Below, piece after piece: positions 20,773 to 30,400 of a stretch of 55,337 bases of DNA (the stretch's first letter is position 1; every line of letters starts with the position of its first letter). The translations under genes and the position numbers were made by a program. Origin of the DNA: Litchfieldia stipae (GTDB taxonomy: Bacteria; Bacillota; Bacilli; Bacillales; Bacillaceae_L); the NCBI RefSeq assembly GCF_014837155.1, contig NZ_JACYHA010000022.1:1-55337 (forward strand), in the 5' to 3' direction. The notes under the pieces were generated by a model that did not search any database, was not told the DNA's origin, and saw only the letters and a program-made list of their open reading frames with translations.

Positions 20773-20849
20773 TGGTAGCGGCGGAGGGAGTCGAACCCAC
20801 GACCTCACGGGTATGAACCGTACGCTCTAGCCAGCTGAGCTACACCGCC
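20773..20849 (-). tRNA. tRNA-Met, elongator (anticodon CAT)
   Basis: A 77-nt gene including an encoded CCA: acceptor GGCGGTG, anticodon stem-loop TACGGTTCATACCCGTG with CAT, T-arm GGGTTCGACTCCC. The first pair of the acceptor stem is a regular G-C and there are no three G-C pairs in the anticodon stem, so it is the elongator, not the initiator. Confidence 0.96.
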
Positions 20850-20881
20850 AAATTGATTAATGAAGAGAAATCACAAAAACT

Positions 20882-20910
20882 ATCATACAATCAGATAAAT
20901 TATCCGTCAA
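20882..20910 (-). promoter_or_regulatory. sigma-A promoter of the tRNA-Met/tRNA-Glu unit
   Basis: Minus-strand TTGACG (20905-20910), 17 bp, TATGAT (20882-20887), ending about 30 bp upstream of tRNA-Met. Confidence 0.8.
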
Positions 20911-20952
20911 TACATTCTTTTAATCACAGAATTATTAAATTATATCAACTAT

Positions 20953-20979
20953 AAAAAAAGCACCCAAACGGAGTGCTTT
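20953..20979 (-). terminator. Intrinsic terminator of the divIC-yabR transcript
   Basis: Stem AAAGCACTCC / GGGTGCTTT with a long T-run on the minus strand. It now lies about 250 bp from the yabR stop because mobile element copy 2 has inserted between gene and terminator. Confidence 0.88.
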
Positions 20980-20993
20980 GTATCATTTATTAA

Positions 20994-21203
20994 GGCTGTT
21001 TTCGTATATATTGTTGCTTTTGATACCGCAGCCTGAATACACTCCGCGTCCTGTGGGTAACCGGTGAGCCTCCTCGTCGCTTGTGCTCCTGCGGGGTCTC
21101 ACTTTGGCTACTAGTCCCACGGGAGTCTCCGTGTATTCAGTCTGCTAGAAATCTATTCTCAACTAATTCACATCAAAAAACAACAAACTTTGAGAAAACA
21201 GCC
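20994..21203. mobile_element. MITE-like element, copy 2 (210 bp, full-length form)
   Basis: Same ends as copy 1: left GGCTGTTTTCGTATATATTG, right ending GAGAAAACAGCC, giving imperfect inverted repeats of about 23 bp. A perfect 8-bp direct repeat TTTATTAA flanks it (20986-20993 and 21204-21211). The centre is nested inverted repeats: CTGAATACAC with GTGTATTCAG, CCTGTGGG with CCCACGGG, and GTGAGCCTCC with GGGGTCTCAC. It contains the 47 bp missing from copy 1. It separates yabR from its terminator, so it is transcribed as the 3' UTR of yabR. No ORF. Confidence 0.88.
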
Positions 21204-21229
21204 TTTATTAAAAATGTAATAGCAGCAAG

Positions 21230-21655
21230 TTAACCTCTTCTGGCTCCTCGTCCACCTCGTTTTGATTCGGTATGACGCTTAAGGGAAGATAATCGTTCTT
21301 CACTATCCTTCAGGAAACGATTCATCTTTTGTTCAAAGTTTTCCTTTGGTCGTTGATCTTGATGATTTCTGTTATTGTTTCGAGGATTATTGTTTCTTTG
21401 CGGACGTTGTTGTTGTTGTGTTTCTTTTGCCTTTTTAATAGACAGACCAATTTTGCCATCCTTTTCAACATTTATAACCTTCACTTCAACTTGATCTCCA
21501 ACTTTTAGGTGCTCATTAATGTCCTTCACGTAATTATCAGCAACCTCACTAATATGGACAAGCCCTGTTGAACCTTCTGGCAATTCTACAAACGCTCCGA
21601 AATTAGTAATACCTGTTACTTTACCCTGTAACTTGCTGCCTACTTCAATTGACAT
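21230..21655 (-). CDS. yabR: S1-domain RNA-binding protein (YabR-like)
   Basis: An S1 RNA-binding domain fills residues 1-75 (VGSKLQGKVTGITNFGAFVEL, GSTGLVHISEVADNYV, GDQVEVKVINVEKDGKIGLS). It is followed by a low-complexity, basic, Asn/Gln-rich region (about 80-105) and a basic tail. At 141 residues it is a little longer than I recall for B. subtilis YabR. AAGGAGGAG precedes the ATG. It follows divIC. The role is not established; general RNA or ribosome binding is inferred. Its 3' flank carries the mobile element copy 2. Confidence 0.88.
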   Translation of the reverse strand: MSIEVGSKLQGKVTGITNFGAFVELPEGSTGLVHISEVADNYVKDINEHLKVGDQVEVKVINVEKDGKIGLSIKKAKETQQQQRPQRNNNPRNNNRNHQDQRPKENFEQKMNRFLKDSEERLSSLKRHTESKRGGRGARRG

Positions 21656-21726
21656 AAAAAAAATGCTCCTCCTTAAGATATAAAAAAATCACTTTATTAC
21701 ATTATACATAAACGCAAAAACGAGTG

Positions 21727-22110
21727 TCAATAAGACGAAGAACTGCCTGAAATCTTAAAAATGATTTCTCCTTCTTCAGAAAGAAAGTAATCTCTTCTCG
21801 CAATTTTTGCAATATAATCATCATCATCTAGCTTGACAATTTCCTCTTCTAATAAGACTTGCTGTTTCTTCAGTTCTGTAGCTTCTTGCTCTAGCTCAAT
21901 TCTCGTTTGTGCTTGTTCTTGTATCTTGTTATATTGAGATATTAACGTTGAAACAAATCCATACGTGATCAGCAAGCCAAGGACGGTAAAAGCGATGAGG
22001 CGACGATATAAGCCACGGCGTTTTCTAGCAATTGCTTCTTCCTGTTTGTTATGTGCATTTATGTATGTTGATTGTAGTTGTGCGAGATTCCCTTTTTTAG
22101 CTGCACTCAT
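21727..22110 (-). CDS. divIC: Cell division protein DivIC (FtsB-like)
   Basis: DivIC is a bitopic septum protein that complexes with FtsL and DivIB. The 127-residue protein has a basic cytoplasmic N terminus (ARKRRGLYRRL), one membrane segment (about residues 37-56) and an extracellular coiled coil (about 57-100), ending in the conserved DDDYIAKIARRDYFLSEEGE signature (split here as DDDYIAKIARRDYF and LSEEGEIIF). The ATG at 22110 is taken; a TTG just before it has the better spacing to AAGGAGG and could be used instead. It lies between yabQ and yabR. Confidence 0.93.
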   Translation of the reverse strand: MSAAKKGNLAQLQSTYINAHNKQEEAIARKRRGLYRRLIAFTVLGLLITYGFVSTLISQYNKIQEQAQTRIELEQEATELKKQQVLLEEEIVKLDDDDYIAKIARRDYFLSEEGEIIFKISGSSSSY

Positions 22111-22125
22111 CAAGCGATTGCCTCC

Positions 22126-22761
22126 TTAAGACTTTTTTATCTTCTTCCATAATTTATATATGATATGTTTGATATTCTGTGCATGTTGAAAAAATCCTGC
22201 TAATTTATAAAAATATTTTTCACAGAATCTTTTTATTTTCTTTGGTACAAAATTCCAGATTAGAAGCCCGATCCATTTTACTGGAGTAAAGACTATTTTC
22301 AATAGAACTAGTACTATTTTCAAGATCATGTTCAAAAGGATTAGCACAAAGTTATAGATCCCAAGTAGCAGAACAAGAATCGCTTGAAAAATAGCCATAA
22401 TCGGTCTAATAATGAATAAATGAAACGCCTTCGCTAGGAATCTGTATGTTCCAATGATAAATTGAATAAATACTTCTAGTCCTTTATTATACCACTCTTT
22501 TAAGATACTTTGATATGCCGCATAGCCACAAAGTAGGGCAATGAACACATAAAATCGCAGCTCTCCCTCATTAACTAATAATAACGTATAAAAAATGATA
22601 AGTCCTTGGAATAGCCAAAATAATAGGTCGTTTATAAAGACTACCCAATGGGCACGTGTTGGCCGCTTTAAAAAGCGGCCATACGTGTCAAGCGCAGCAC
22701 CTAACCAGCTACCCATACCTATCATTGCCATCATCGTATAGAACTGGGTAGTTAAACTCAT
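22126..22761 (-). CDS. yabQ: Spore cortex biosynthesis membrane protein YabQ
   Basis: A 211-residue membrane protein with about four to five predicted hydrophobic segments (roughly 3-22, 38-61, 66-84, and a long one at about 115-150), followed by a basic amphipathic tail. B. subtilis YabQ is made under sigma-E and is needed for cortex formation. Its start overlaps the yabP stop by 4 nt (ATGA type), so YabP and YabQ are coupled. Confidence 0.9.
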   Translation of the reverse strand: MSLTTQFYTMMAMIGMGSWLGAALDTYGRFLKRPTRAHWVVFINDLLFWLFQGLIIFYTLLLVNEGELRFYVFIALLCGYAAYQSILKEWYNKGLEVFIQFIIGTYRFLAKAFHLFIIRPIMAIFQAILVLLLGIYNFVLILLNMILKIVLVLLKIVFTPVKWIGLLIWNFVPKKIKRFCEKYFYKLAGFFQHAQNIKHIIYKLWKKIKKS

Positions 22762-23063
22762 TTAAACAACTTGCTAAAGAATCCTTTAGCCTTCTCCCCG
22801 TGCTGTTCATCTAGATAGCTAATGTCATAGACTTTTCCTTTAATGGATACGATTCCTTTTTCCACATCTAGGTTCTTCATTTGTAGATTCTGTCCTCGAA
22901 TCGCTAAAAAACCCATCACCGTTTCAAGTAGAAACTCTTCATTATCAAAGCTTTCTACTTGTTTCACACCCGTAATATCTAAGACTCTTCTACTTCTCAT
23001 GACAACATCATGTTCTTGTACAGTCCCTTTATTTGTAGGTCCTGTTTCATAGTACTGACTCAT
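22758..23063 (-). CDS. yabP: Spore protein YabP
   Basis: A 101-residue YabP/YqfC-family protein with the conserved LDITGVKQVESFDNEEF block (about 31-47), then GFLAIRGQNLQMKNLDVEKG (about 54-73) and a basic C terminus. In B. subtilis it is a sigma-E product required for cortex formation. I chose the ATG at 23063, which has GGGGG 6 nt upstream and gives the usual length, over an in-frame start 11 codons earlier. The 121-bp gap to rqcP presumably holds a sporulation promoter, but I could not define it securely. Confidence 0.92.
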   Translation of the reverse strand: MSQYYETGPTNKGTVQEHDVVMRSRRVLDITGVKQVESFDNEEFLLETVMGFLAIRGQNLQMKNLDVEKGIVSIKGKVYDISYLDEQHGEKAKGFFSKLFK

Positions 23064-23184
23064 ATACATCCCCCACATATCTTTTATGAGTAGCAATGGA
23101 AGGCATCCTCATTCCTTTTAGGACACCCTTTCACTCAGGTTTAGTATATATCTATGTGGGTGATGAATTTTTTAGAACAAGCCT

Positions 23185-23445
23185 TTACTCTTCGACTTTT
23201 TCTTCTTTAAGGATGGTAAACATGTTTTGTGCGTCTTCTTTTTTTGTTGATTCCTTTAACTCATTGATTTTGGCGAACACGATTTTTTGACCAAATCGAA
23301 TCGATAATTCATCTCCGACTTTTACAGTTGAGCTTGCTTTAGCAGCTAATCCATTAATGGCGATTCTTCCTTGATCAGCAACCTCTTTTGCAAGTGTACG
23401 TCGTTTTATTAATCGTGAAACCTTTAGAAATTTATCTAATCTCAT
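23185..23445 (-). CDS. rqcP: S4-domain ribosome quality-control factor RqcP (YabO)
   Basis: RqcP is the Hsp15-like partner of RqcH in C-terminal alanine tailing on stalled 50S subunits. The 86-residue protein is essentially an S4 RNA-binding domain ([48 protein letters not shown]) with an acidic C-terminal tail. The ATG at 23445 has GGAAGTGA upstream and matches the B. subtilis length; an ATG five codons earlier is less likely. It follows yabN by 36 bp. Confidence 0.92.
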   Translation of the reverse strand: MRLDKFLKVSRLIKRRTLAKEVADQGRIAINGLAAKASSTVKVGDELSIRFGQKIVFAKINELKESTKKEDAQNMFTILKEEKVEE

Positions 23446-23481
23446 ATTGATCACTTCCATTTCCTACAACATTATATTTTT

Positions 23482-24951
23482 TCACAGACCCTTTTTCTTC
23501 GCTTCTTCCCAAATGGCATCGAGCTCCTCAAGACTCAGTTGTTCCATTTCTTTACCCATGTTACGTACTTCATTCTCAATATGAGAGAATCTTCGATAGA
23601 ATTTTGCATTCGTCATATTGATTGCTTCTTCTGGGTCGATTTTATAGAATCTAGCAACATTCACTAATGCAAATAAGATATCTCCTAATTCTGAGATCAT
23701 TTGTTTCGTTGAATCCTGCTTTTCATCTGCAATCTCCGTGAATTCTTGAATCTCCTCTTTTACTTTCGCCCACATCGGTTCGATTTCCTGCCAATCAAAC
23801 CCTACTTTTCCAGCTTTATGCTGATACTTGTATGCTTTCATTAAACCAGTATAGCTTTTCGGGACATCATCAAGGATGGATTCTTCCTTGGTTTCTCCTT
23901 TTTCTGAACGTTTGATTTCGTCCCAATTTCTCACTACTTCTTCAGCACTATCTGCTTGCGCATCACCAAATACATGGGGATGTCTGCGAATCATTTTTTC
24001 TGTAACGCCTTTAATAATATCCTTCATTGAGAAGTACCCTTCATCCTCTCCAATTTGAGCATGAAGTACCACCTGTAATAAGACATCACCAAGCTCTTCA
24101 ACCATATGTAAATCATCTTCATTATCAATCGCTTCTAATAATTCATACGCTTCTTCTAAAAGATACTTCTTCAGTGATTGATGGGTTTGCTTTTGATCCC
24201 ATGGACAACCACCAGGACCTCTTAATGCAGCAATGACTCGCTTGAATGTTCTAAAGTCATGGGATAACGCATGAGAATCTTTAACTGGCGGAACATAGAT
24301 ACTTGTTAAATTACTAAGCTCTACTCCTCTGTCTAGTTCATATAAAGGCACCTTTTGAATGACTTCTTCCCTGCTTCCAACTGCAGTGACAATAAAAACC
24401 TCATAATCATCTCGCAATTGTTCCATTAACGTTAATTTCACGTGGGAAGCAACCATCGCATCATAGACCTGACAAATAATAATATGTTGAGAAAGCTGTA
24501 ATTCATCTTCTTCAAATGTAAGACCATCAAGAAATTGAAAGCCTTCAATCGGATCGATTTGAAGAGCTGCAAATAATGGGTCTAAGAAGCTTTGTCCACC
24601 CGCTACTTCGACCTGATAATGAGTGTCCTCTTTTGGTTCGAGGAGGAGCTGGACTGTTTTTTCAGCTACTAGTGGATGCCCAGGTACTGCATAAATGACA
24701 TCCTTCGTTCTTGCTTCCTCTACTAACCGGTGGGCAATTTCCTCATAAACATCTTGAAATTGCTCATGTCCTTCATAGATTTCATCAAACGACTGATAGA
24801 CAAGACCTTCCTTCTCTAACTCCGTAATGACTGGATGTTCTTTCGTTCGTAAATACAAATGCTCTGCTTTTGTAATTATTTTATAGAGTCCCACGGGCAT
24901 TTGATTCAAATCCCCTGCACCTAGCCCAACAATTGTGATTGTATGCTTCAT
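23482..24951 (-). CDS. yabN: Fused tetrapyrrole methylase-like / MazG nucleotide pyrophosphohydrolase (YabN)
   Basis: A two-domain protein of 489 residues. Residues 1-215 form a SAM-dependent tetrapyrrole methylase-like domain (TIVGLGAGDLNQMPVG, YAVPGHPLVAE, VAGGQSFLDP). Residues about 245-485 form a double MazG domain (GGCPWDQKQTHQSLKKYLLE, EEAYELLEAI, EELGDVLLQVVLHAQ, then a second EELGD-like SELGDILFALVNVARF) that hydrolyses nucleoside triphosphates to monophosphates, probably housecleaning of damaged or canonical NTPs. It lies between yabM and rqcP with 10- and 36-bp gaps. Confidence 0.93.
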   Translation of the reverse strand: MKHTITIVGLGAGDLNQMPVGLYKIITKAEHLYLRTKEHPVITELEKEGLVYQSFDEIYEGHEQFQDVYEEIAHRLVEEARTKDVIYAVPGHPLVAEKTVQLLLEPKEDTHYQVEVAGGQSFLDPLFAALQIDPIEGFQFLDGLTFEEDELQLSQHIIICQVYDAMVASHVKLTLMEQLRDDYEVFIVTAVGSREEVIQKVPLYELDRGVELSNLTSIYVPPVKDSHALSHDFRTFKRVIAALRGPGGCPWDQKQTHQSLKKYLLEEAYELLEAIDNEDDLHMVEELGDVLLQVVLHAQIGEDEGYFSMKDIIKGVTEKMIRRHPHVFGDAQADSAEEVVRNWDEIKRSEKGETKEESILDDVPKSYTGLMKAYKYQHKAGKVGFDWQEIEPMWAKVKEEIQEFTEIADEKQDSTKQMISELGDILFALVNVARFYKIDPEEAINMTNAKFYRRFSHIENEVRNMGKEMEQLSLEELDAIWEEAKKKGL

Positions 24952-24961
24952 ATATGCCTCC

Positions 24962-26572
24962 CTAGCTTATTTTTCTTCTAATATTCGTTAGCTTATCCCC
25001 CATAGGGACTAGCGATAATTCTTCATCTGTAAAGACTTGTCCTTTTATAATGCAAATGATATACACAACTCCTCCAAGCACAACTCCTGTTAACGAACTA
25101 AAAGTAGCCAATAAGCGTGAATCACCAGCAGGATCAATCATTAGCGATAGCACAAAATAATATCCTCTTATTGTTATGAACATAATGAAGGCTGATAAGA
25201 CCATTTTGCTCAAGGAATGAGTTGATACAAAGACACCTTGAACCTTCTTTTTTAATATCAGCCATTGTACTAAAGCAATAAAGACAAAGGCGATAACAGT
25301 TGCAACAGCAGCTCCAATAAGCTGATAGGACGGAATAAGGAGCTGATTTAGCCACCATTTTAACCCGATCCCAGCTAAAACAACGAGTGCTGAGATTCCA
25401 GGATGCCCTAAGCCTTGTAAAATAGGGGCAAGAGTGAGAGCAAGTGACGTAAATAAAATTGAAAATGATAATAACCATAAGACCTGAGAGCCTGACTGAT
25501 TCTGGAATAGCATAATGTTCGTCGGTTTTATAATGCATGCAAGACCGATTGTCGCTCCAATCCCCACCATTAAGCTCAAACGGAGAGACAAGCTAATTTT
25601 CGTATGTATAAATGGCAGATCTTCTCTCTTTTTTGCACTGGCGATTAACGGAACAAGCGCTAATGATAAGGAGGTAGCAACTACGGTCCCAAGTTGAATT
25701 AAAGGCTGGCCCCGATCATATACACCCTTCATTTCCTTTGCCGTTGTTTCCTCCAATCCACTTTGTAACAATAACGAATACAGTGAAAAGGAATCCATTA
25801 GTTGAATAAGAATGAGGATTAGTCCACTGATACAAATCGTAATTCCTTGTCCAAGGACAGCCTTTATGACCTCAACACTAGAGATTGTCGATCTTTGCTG
25901 TTTCTTTTGTGTTCCTTTTTTCTGCCTAAGTGCAAAATAAAGTAAGATGCCAATTGCTGCAATCGCACCCGTAATTGATCCAAATACCGCACCCGCTCCA
26001 GCGAAATAAATATCATAATCATGACTTATTAACAAATAAGACAGGATAAGAATTGTACAAACTCTGATTGTTTGCTCTGTTACCTGCGATAGGGCAGTTG
26101 GTGTCATTGTTTTTCTTCCTTGGAAATATCCACGCAAAATCGATGTGATAGGAAGCAATAGAAAAGAAAAGGACACCACTTTAATTAAAAGAACTAACTC
26201 CAGATCTCCCATAATTCCAGCAATCCAGTCAGCTCCTATATATAGAAAGCTAAATAACAAAATTCCAATAATAGATAGCATATAAAGAGATGTGTATAAA
26301 ATTTTGTTCATCCCAGCATCATCCTGAAGTTCATCCTTCTCAGCAATTAGCTTGGAGATGACTACAGGAAATCCGTATGTAGATAACGCCAGAGCGATGC
26401 CACCTATTGGGTAGACTTGCTGATAAATATAAAAGCCGATGTCTCCTGCTATATTTTGATAGGGGATTCGATAAAACGCGCTAAGAACCTTCATGAAAAG
26501 TCCTGCTATCGTTAGGATAAATGCGCCTTCCCATACTCTTATTTTCACATGTTGAGTCATTTTATCCTCCAT
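24962..26572 (-). CDS. yabM: MATE/MVF-type polysaccharide flippase-like protein (YabM, SpoVB family)
   Basis: A large integral membrane protein of 536 residues with about 14 hydrophobic segments spread over the whole length. It belongs to the polysaccharide transporter/MurJ-like superfamily that flips lipid-linked sugars; SpoVB is the best-known Bacillus paralogue. The N-terminal GAFILTIAGLFMKVLSAFYRIPYQ (first half GAFILTIAGLFMKVLS) is characteristic. AAGGAG lies 6 nt before the ATG at 26572; ATGs two codons before and four after are also in frame. It follows spoVT. The substrate is unknown. Confidence 0.88.
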   Translation of the reverse strand: MEDKMTQHVKIRVWEGAFILTIAGLFMKVLSAFYRIPYQNIAGDIGFYIYQQVYPIGGIALALSTYGFPVVISKLIAEKDELQDDAGMNKILYTSLYMLSIIGILLFSFLYIGADWIAGIMGDLELVLLIKVVSFSFLLLPITSILRGYFQGRKTMTPTALSQVTEQTIRVCTILILSYLLISHDYDIYFAGAGAVFGSITGAIAAIGILLYFALRQKKGTQKKQQRSTISSVEVIKAVLGQGITICISGLILILIQLMDSFSLYSLLLQSGLEETTAKEMKGVYDRGQPLIQLGTVVATSLSLALVPLIASAKKREDLPFIHTKISLSLRLSLMVGIGATIGLACIIKPTNIMLFQNQSGSQVLWLLSFSILFTSLALTLAPILQGLGHPGISALVVLAGIGLKWWLNQLLIPSYQLIGAAVATVIAFVFIALVQWLILKKKVQGVFVSTHSLSKMVLSAFIMFITIRGYYFVLSLMIDPAGDSRLLATFSSLTGVVLGGVVYIICIIKGQVFTDEELSLVPMGDKLTNIRRKIS

Positions 26573-26658
26573 AGTCATCTCCTTTCACCCTTAGATTCAA
26601 AAAGTATTATACCATAATAAAAAGGTAGCATTACTGCTACCTAATGTTCATTAATATA

Positions 26659-27195
26659 TTATTGCTCCATTTGACGTGCTAAGAATCCTGCTGCCGTTTC
26701 AACTGCTTTTTGTTCAACTTCACCAAGTGTCTTTTCCTTTGATAAAATCACGACAGCCCCAATTGGATCACCATTTGCAATGATTGGTCCAACCGTATAC
26801 GAAGATATTGTTTCTTCCTGCCCATCAACGATTTCAATCTGACGCTCACTTGTTTCAAGTAATGAGCTTCGATCTTCCATCGACTTCTCAATCACATCAC
26901 TAATATTTTTGCTTAAGTATTCTTTTTTAGATCCACCAGCCACTGCTATGAAGGCATCTCGGTCACAAATGAGAATCGTTTGACCCAAACTATCATATAA
27001 TGCTTCCGCATATTCTTTTGCAAAGTCACTCAATTCACTGATTGGTGAGTATTTCTTTAGAATGACTTCACCATCTCTGTCTACAAATATCTCTAGTGGG
27101 TCACCTTCTCTAATACGCAAGGTTCTACGGATTTCCTTCGGGATGACTACTCGACCTAAATCATCAATTCGACGAACAATTCCAGTTGCTTTCAT
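26659..27195 (-). CDS. spoVT: Stage V sporulation protein T, AbrB-type transcription factor
   Basis: SpoVT tunes sigma-G-dependent genes in the forespore. The 178-residue protein has an N-terminal swapped-hairpin DNA-binding domain (MKATGIVRRIDDLGRVVIPK, EIRRTLRIREGDPLEIFV) almost identical in pattern to AbrB in this window, and a C-terminal GAF domain (about 60-175; DRDAFIAVAGG, SYTVGPIIANGDPIGAVVI). Length equals the B. subtilis protein. It has a sigma-G-like promoter about 100 bp upstream. Confidence 0.97.
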   Translation of the reverse strand: MKATGIVRRIDDLGRVVIPKEIRRTLRIREGDPLEIFVDRDGEVILKKYSPISELSDFAKEYAEALYDSLGQTILICDRDAFIAVAGGSKKEYLSKNISDVIEKSMEDRSSLLETSERQIEIVDGQEETISSYTVGPIIANGDPIGAVVILSKEKTLGEVEQKAVETAAGFLARQMEQ

Positions 27196-27293
27196 TCTTA
27201 AGTTGCCTCACTTTCATCTGATGATTAAAAATTTTGAGGTGATTTGTATAATTGACCTACATTTCAATAAATCACCATTTGCTGTGATAAGTT

Positions 27294-27323
27294 TAGTATC
27301 CTACACAAGCAAACTTATATTCA
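27294..27323 (-). promoter_or_regulatory. sigma-G-type promoter of spoVT
   Basis: Minus-strand TGAATA (27318-27323), 17 bp, GATACTA (27294-27300), close to the sigma-G consensus TGMATA / CATACTA. SpoVT is a sigma-G gene in B. subtilis. The rest of the 224-bp gap between mfd and spoVT is AT-rich; no clear mfd terminator was found in it. Confidence 0.72.
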
Positions 27324-27419
27324 TCATGAAAGCTTTTTTTTCTTTATAAGTGAAAAAACCCCAATTTAAGAATAGCCAAAAGGATAAATAATCATACCCA
27401 TTAAAATTATTTTTTCATA

Positions 27420-30400
27420 CTATCTTGTGCTTACATTTTCTTTTTTTACATTAGCAAGTCCTTTTATCATCTTTTGTGAAATATCTAACCATTTATCGAC
27501 ACTCACATTCTTCGTATGAAGCACAATCTTAAGGCGACTTCCTTCCATACCAAGACTGATCATTCGACCAAACTCATTACTTAACTGGAATAACTTCTGT
27601 CCATCAATTAGTTGGCTTGCTTGCTCAGAGATAAGAATCGTGATCTCTTGTTTATTCTGCTTAATCGACTCGACTTGTTCTCGCGCTGCATACACTTTCA
27701 TTTCAGCAATCATAAATAGTAGTTCGACTTCTCTTGGATAATCACCAAAACGATCCACCATTTCTTCCTTCAATTCCTCTACATCTTCAATTGAACTAAT
27801 TGTTCTAAAACGCTTATACATTTCAATTTTCTGATGACCGTCTGAAAGATAGGCATCTGGAATATACGCATCGATTTCTAAATCAATCTCAACATTGATT
27901 TTCTTTTCGACATTTCCATTTCCACGTTTCTCTTCGATTGCTTCCTTTAGCATTTGCGAGTAGAGATCAAATCCGACAGAATCTATAAAGCCATGCTGTT
28001 GTGCTCCAAGAATATTTCCTGCACCTCTTATTGACAAGTCACGCATCGCAATCTTAAAGCCTGAACCTAGCTCCGTAAATTCTTTAATTGCCTGTAACCT
28101 TCTTTCAGCTACTTCAGTTAGCACTTTATCTTTTCGATGAGTGAAATATGCATAAGCAATTCGGTTTGAACGCCCAACTCGCCCACGTAATTGATACAGT
28201 TGCGAAAGTCCCATACGGTCTGCATCATGTACAATCAATGTATTTACATTGGGAATATCTACACCTGTTTCAATAATTGTGGTTGTAACTAACACATCAT
28301 ATTGACCATCTAAGAAATTAAGAATGACAGATTCTAATTCATTCTCAGTCATTTTTCCATGAGCATAGGCAACTCTTGCATCAGGAACCAGCATCGATAT
28401 TTCCTCTGCTTTTCGTTCAATATCCTCTACCCGATTATAGAGGAAATAGACTTGACCATCTCTTGCCAACTCTCTCTCAATCGCTTCACGAATTAGTGCA
28501 CCATTGTATTCTACGACATACGTTTGTACTGGATATCTGTTCTCAGGTGGCGTTTCAATGACAGATAAGTCCCGCACTCCGAGCATAGACATATGCAGCG
28601 TTCGTGGAATTGGAGTTGCTGTTAATGTCAGCACATCAATATTTGCTTTTAATTGCTTAATCTTCTCTTTATGAGTTACACCAAATCTTTGTTCTTCATC
28701 GATAATTAATAGCCCAAGATCTCTAAACGTAATATCCTTAGATAGAATCCGATGTGTTCCGACAACGATATCAACGGCTGATGTACCTAACCCTTTGATT
28801 ACTTCATTCTGTTGTTTTCTAGAACGGAATCGACTTAGCAAGCCAATGGATATCGGGAAATCCTGAAATCGTTCTCGAATGGTTTCATAATGCTGTTGGG
28901 CCAAAATCGTGGTTGGAACTAAGAAAGCAACCTGCTTTCCATCCATTATTGCCTTAAATGCAGCTCTGATTGCTACCTCTGTCTTTCCATATCCAACATC
29001 ACCACATAATAAGCGATCCATTGGTCGTTCACTTTCCATATCCTTCTTAATTTCTTGAATAGAGCGTAATTGATCCTCTGTTTCCTGATAAGCAAACGCC
29101 GTTTCAAACTCACGTTGCATATCGCCATCAGGCGAATAGGCATATCCTTTACTCGCTTCACGTTCTGCATATAATTTAATCAAATCATCCGCAATATCCT
29201 GAACAGACGATTCAACCTTTTTCTTCACGCGTTTCCAATCGCTTCCACCAAGCTTATAAATCTTTGGTTCTTTGCCTTCAGAACCTACGTACTTCTGAAC
29301 CTGGTCAATCTGATCAACAGGGACATAGAGCTGATCCGTTCCTTGATACCTGATATTTAAGTAATCCTTATGAACACCGTTAATTTCTAACGTCTCGATT
29401 CCTAAATACTTACCAATCCCATGATTTACATGAACAACATGATCGCCAATTTGAAGCTCAGAATAGCTTTTAATTCGTTCTGCATTAGATAGCTTTTGCT
29501 TTCTTTTACTCTTTTTTAATCGTTTCTTAAAGAGCTCTTCCTCAGTAATGACAGCTAGCTTTTGAAGTGGCAATTCAAATCCATCATTTAAATCACCTAG
29601 CACGATATGAACCTTCCCATGAGTAAGCTCTGTGTCAGAGCCAACCGTGATTCCCTCTATCTCATAATCATCCAGTACAGCTTCTAGCTTCTTCACTCGA
29701 TCCTCATTAGAGCCTAAAAGGACTACCGCATGATTCCCTTTCTTCCACCGTTCAATCTCGGTCTTTAACACATTCATCTGACCATGGAAATTTTGCATTT
29801 GTTTACAGGATAAATTTAAGATGTTTTGTGGATTTGTATGTGGTACATGTCGTAAAAATAGTGAAAAGTAAATAAACGGCTGTGTTGATTTTTGAATAAA
29901 GCCCGTCATTTCATGAGAAAACTTCATTCCTTGAATAATCTCACCATCTTCAAGGAGGTTCGTATACCATTCAGCTTCTTCCTTATCCAAATGATCAGAC
30001 ATTTCAAAGACCCTACTAATCTCATCAAGAATGACTGCACCATTAGCTGGTAAATAGTCTAGCAAACTAGCAGGCTTTTTGTAGAAGAGTGAAATGTATT
30101 TGAAGATTTGTCCAAACTGCTGACCACTCTTAAGTAATTCCAATTCATGATTAATATTCTCTACTAATCGTTCCTTACTACTTTCGTTCTTAATCTTCTT
30201 TAAGCTTTTTGAAAGACCCGCTTCTAATAATTCAATTCCCTCTTCAATTTGCCCTTGATCAAGTAGTATCTCAGTTGCTGGTCCAATCATCACGGAGCTT
30301 AGTTTTCCCATCGAACGTTGATCATCAATAGAAAACGTTCTTATAGAATCTATCTCAGTATCAAACAATTCAATCCGCAAAGGATTCTCTTCAGTTAACG

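Noticed and set aside
20615-20800. Minus-strand ORF of 61 codons over the tRNA genes
   Set aside because: It is simply the translation of tRNA-Met/tRNA-Glu and their terminator.
23064-23184. sigma-E promoter for yabP
   Set aside because: Expected from B. subtilis, and ATATACTA-like sequences are present, but no pair of boxes fits well enough to define it.
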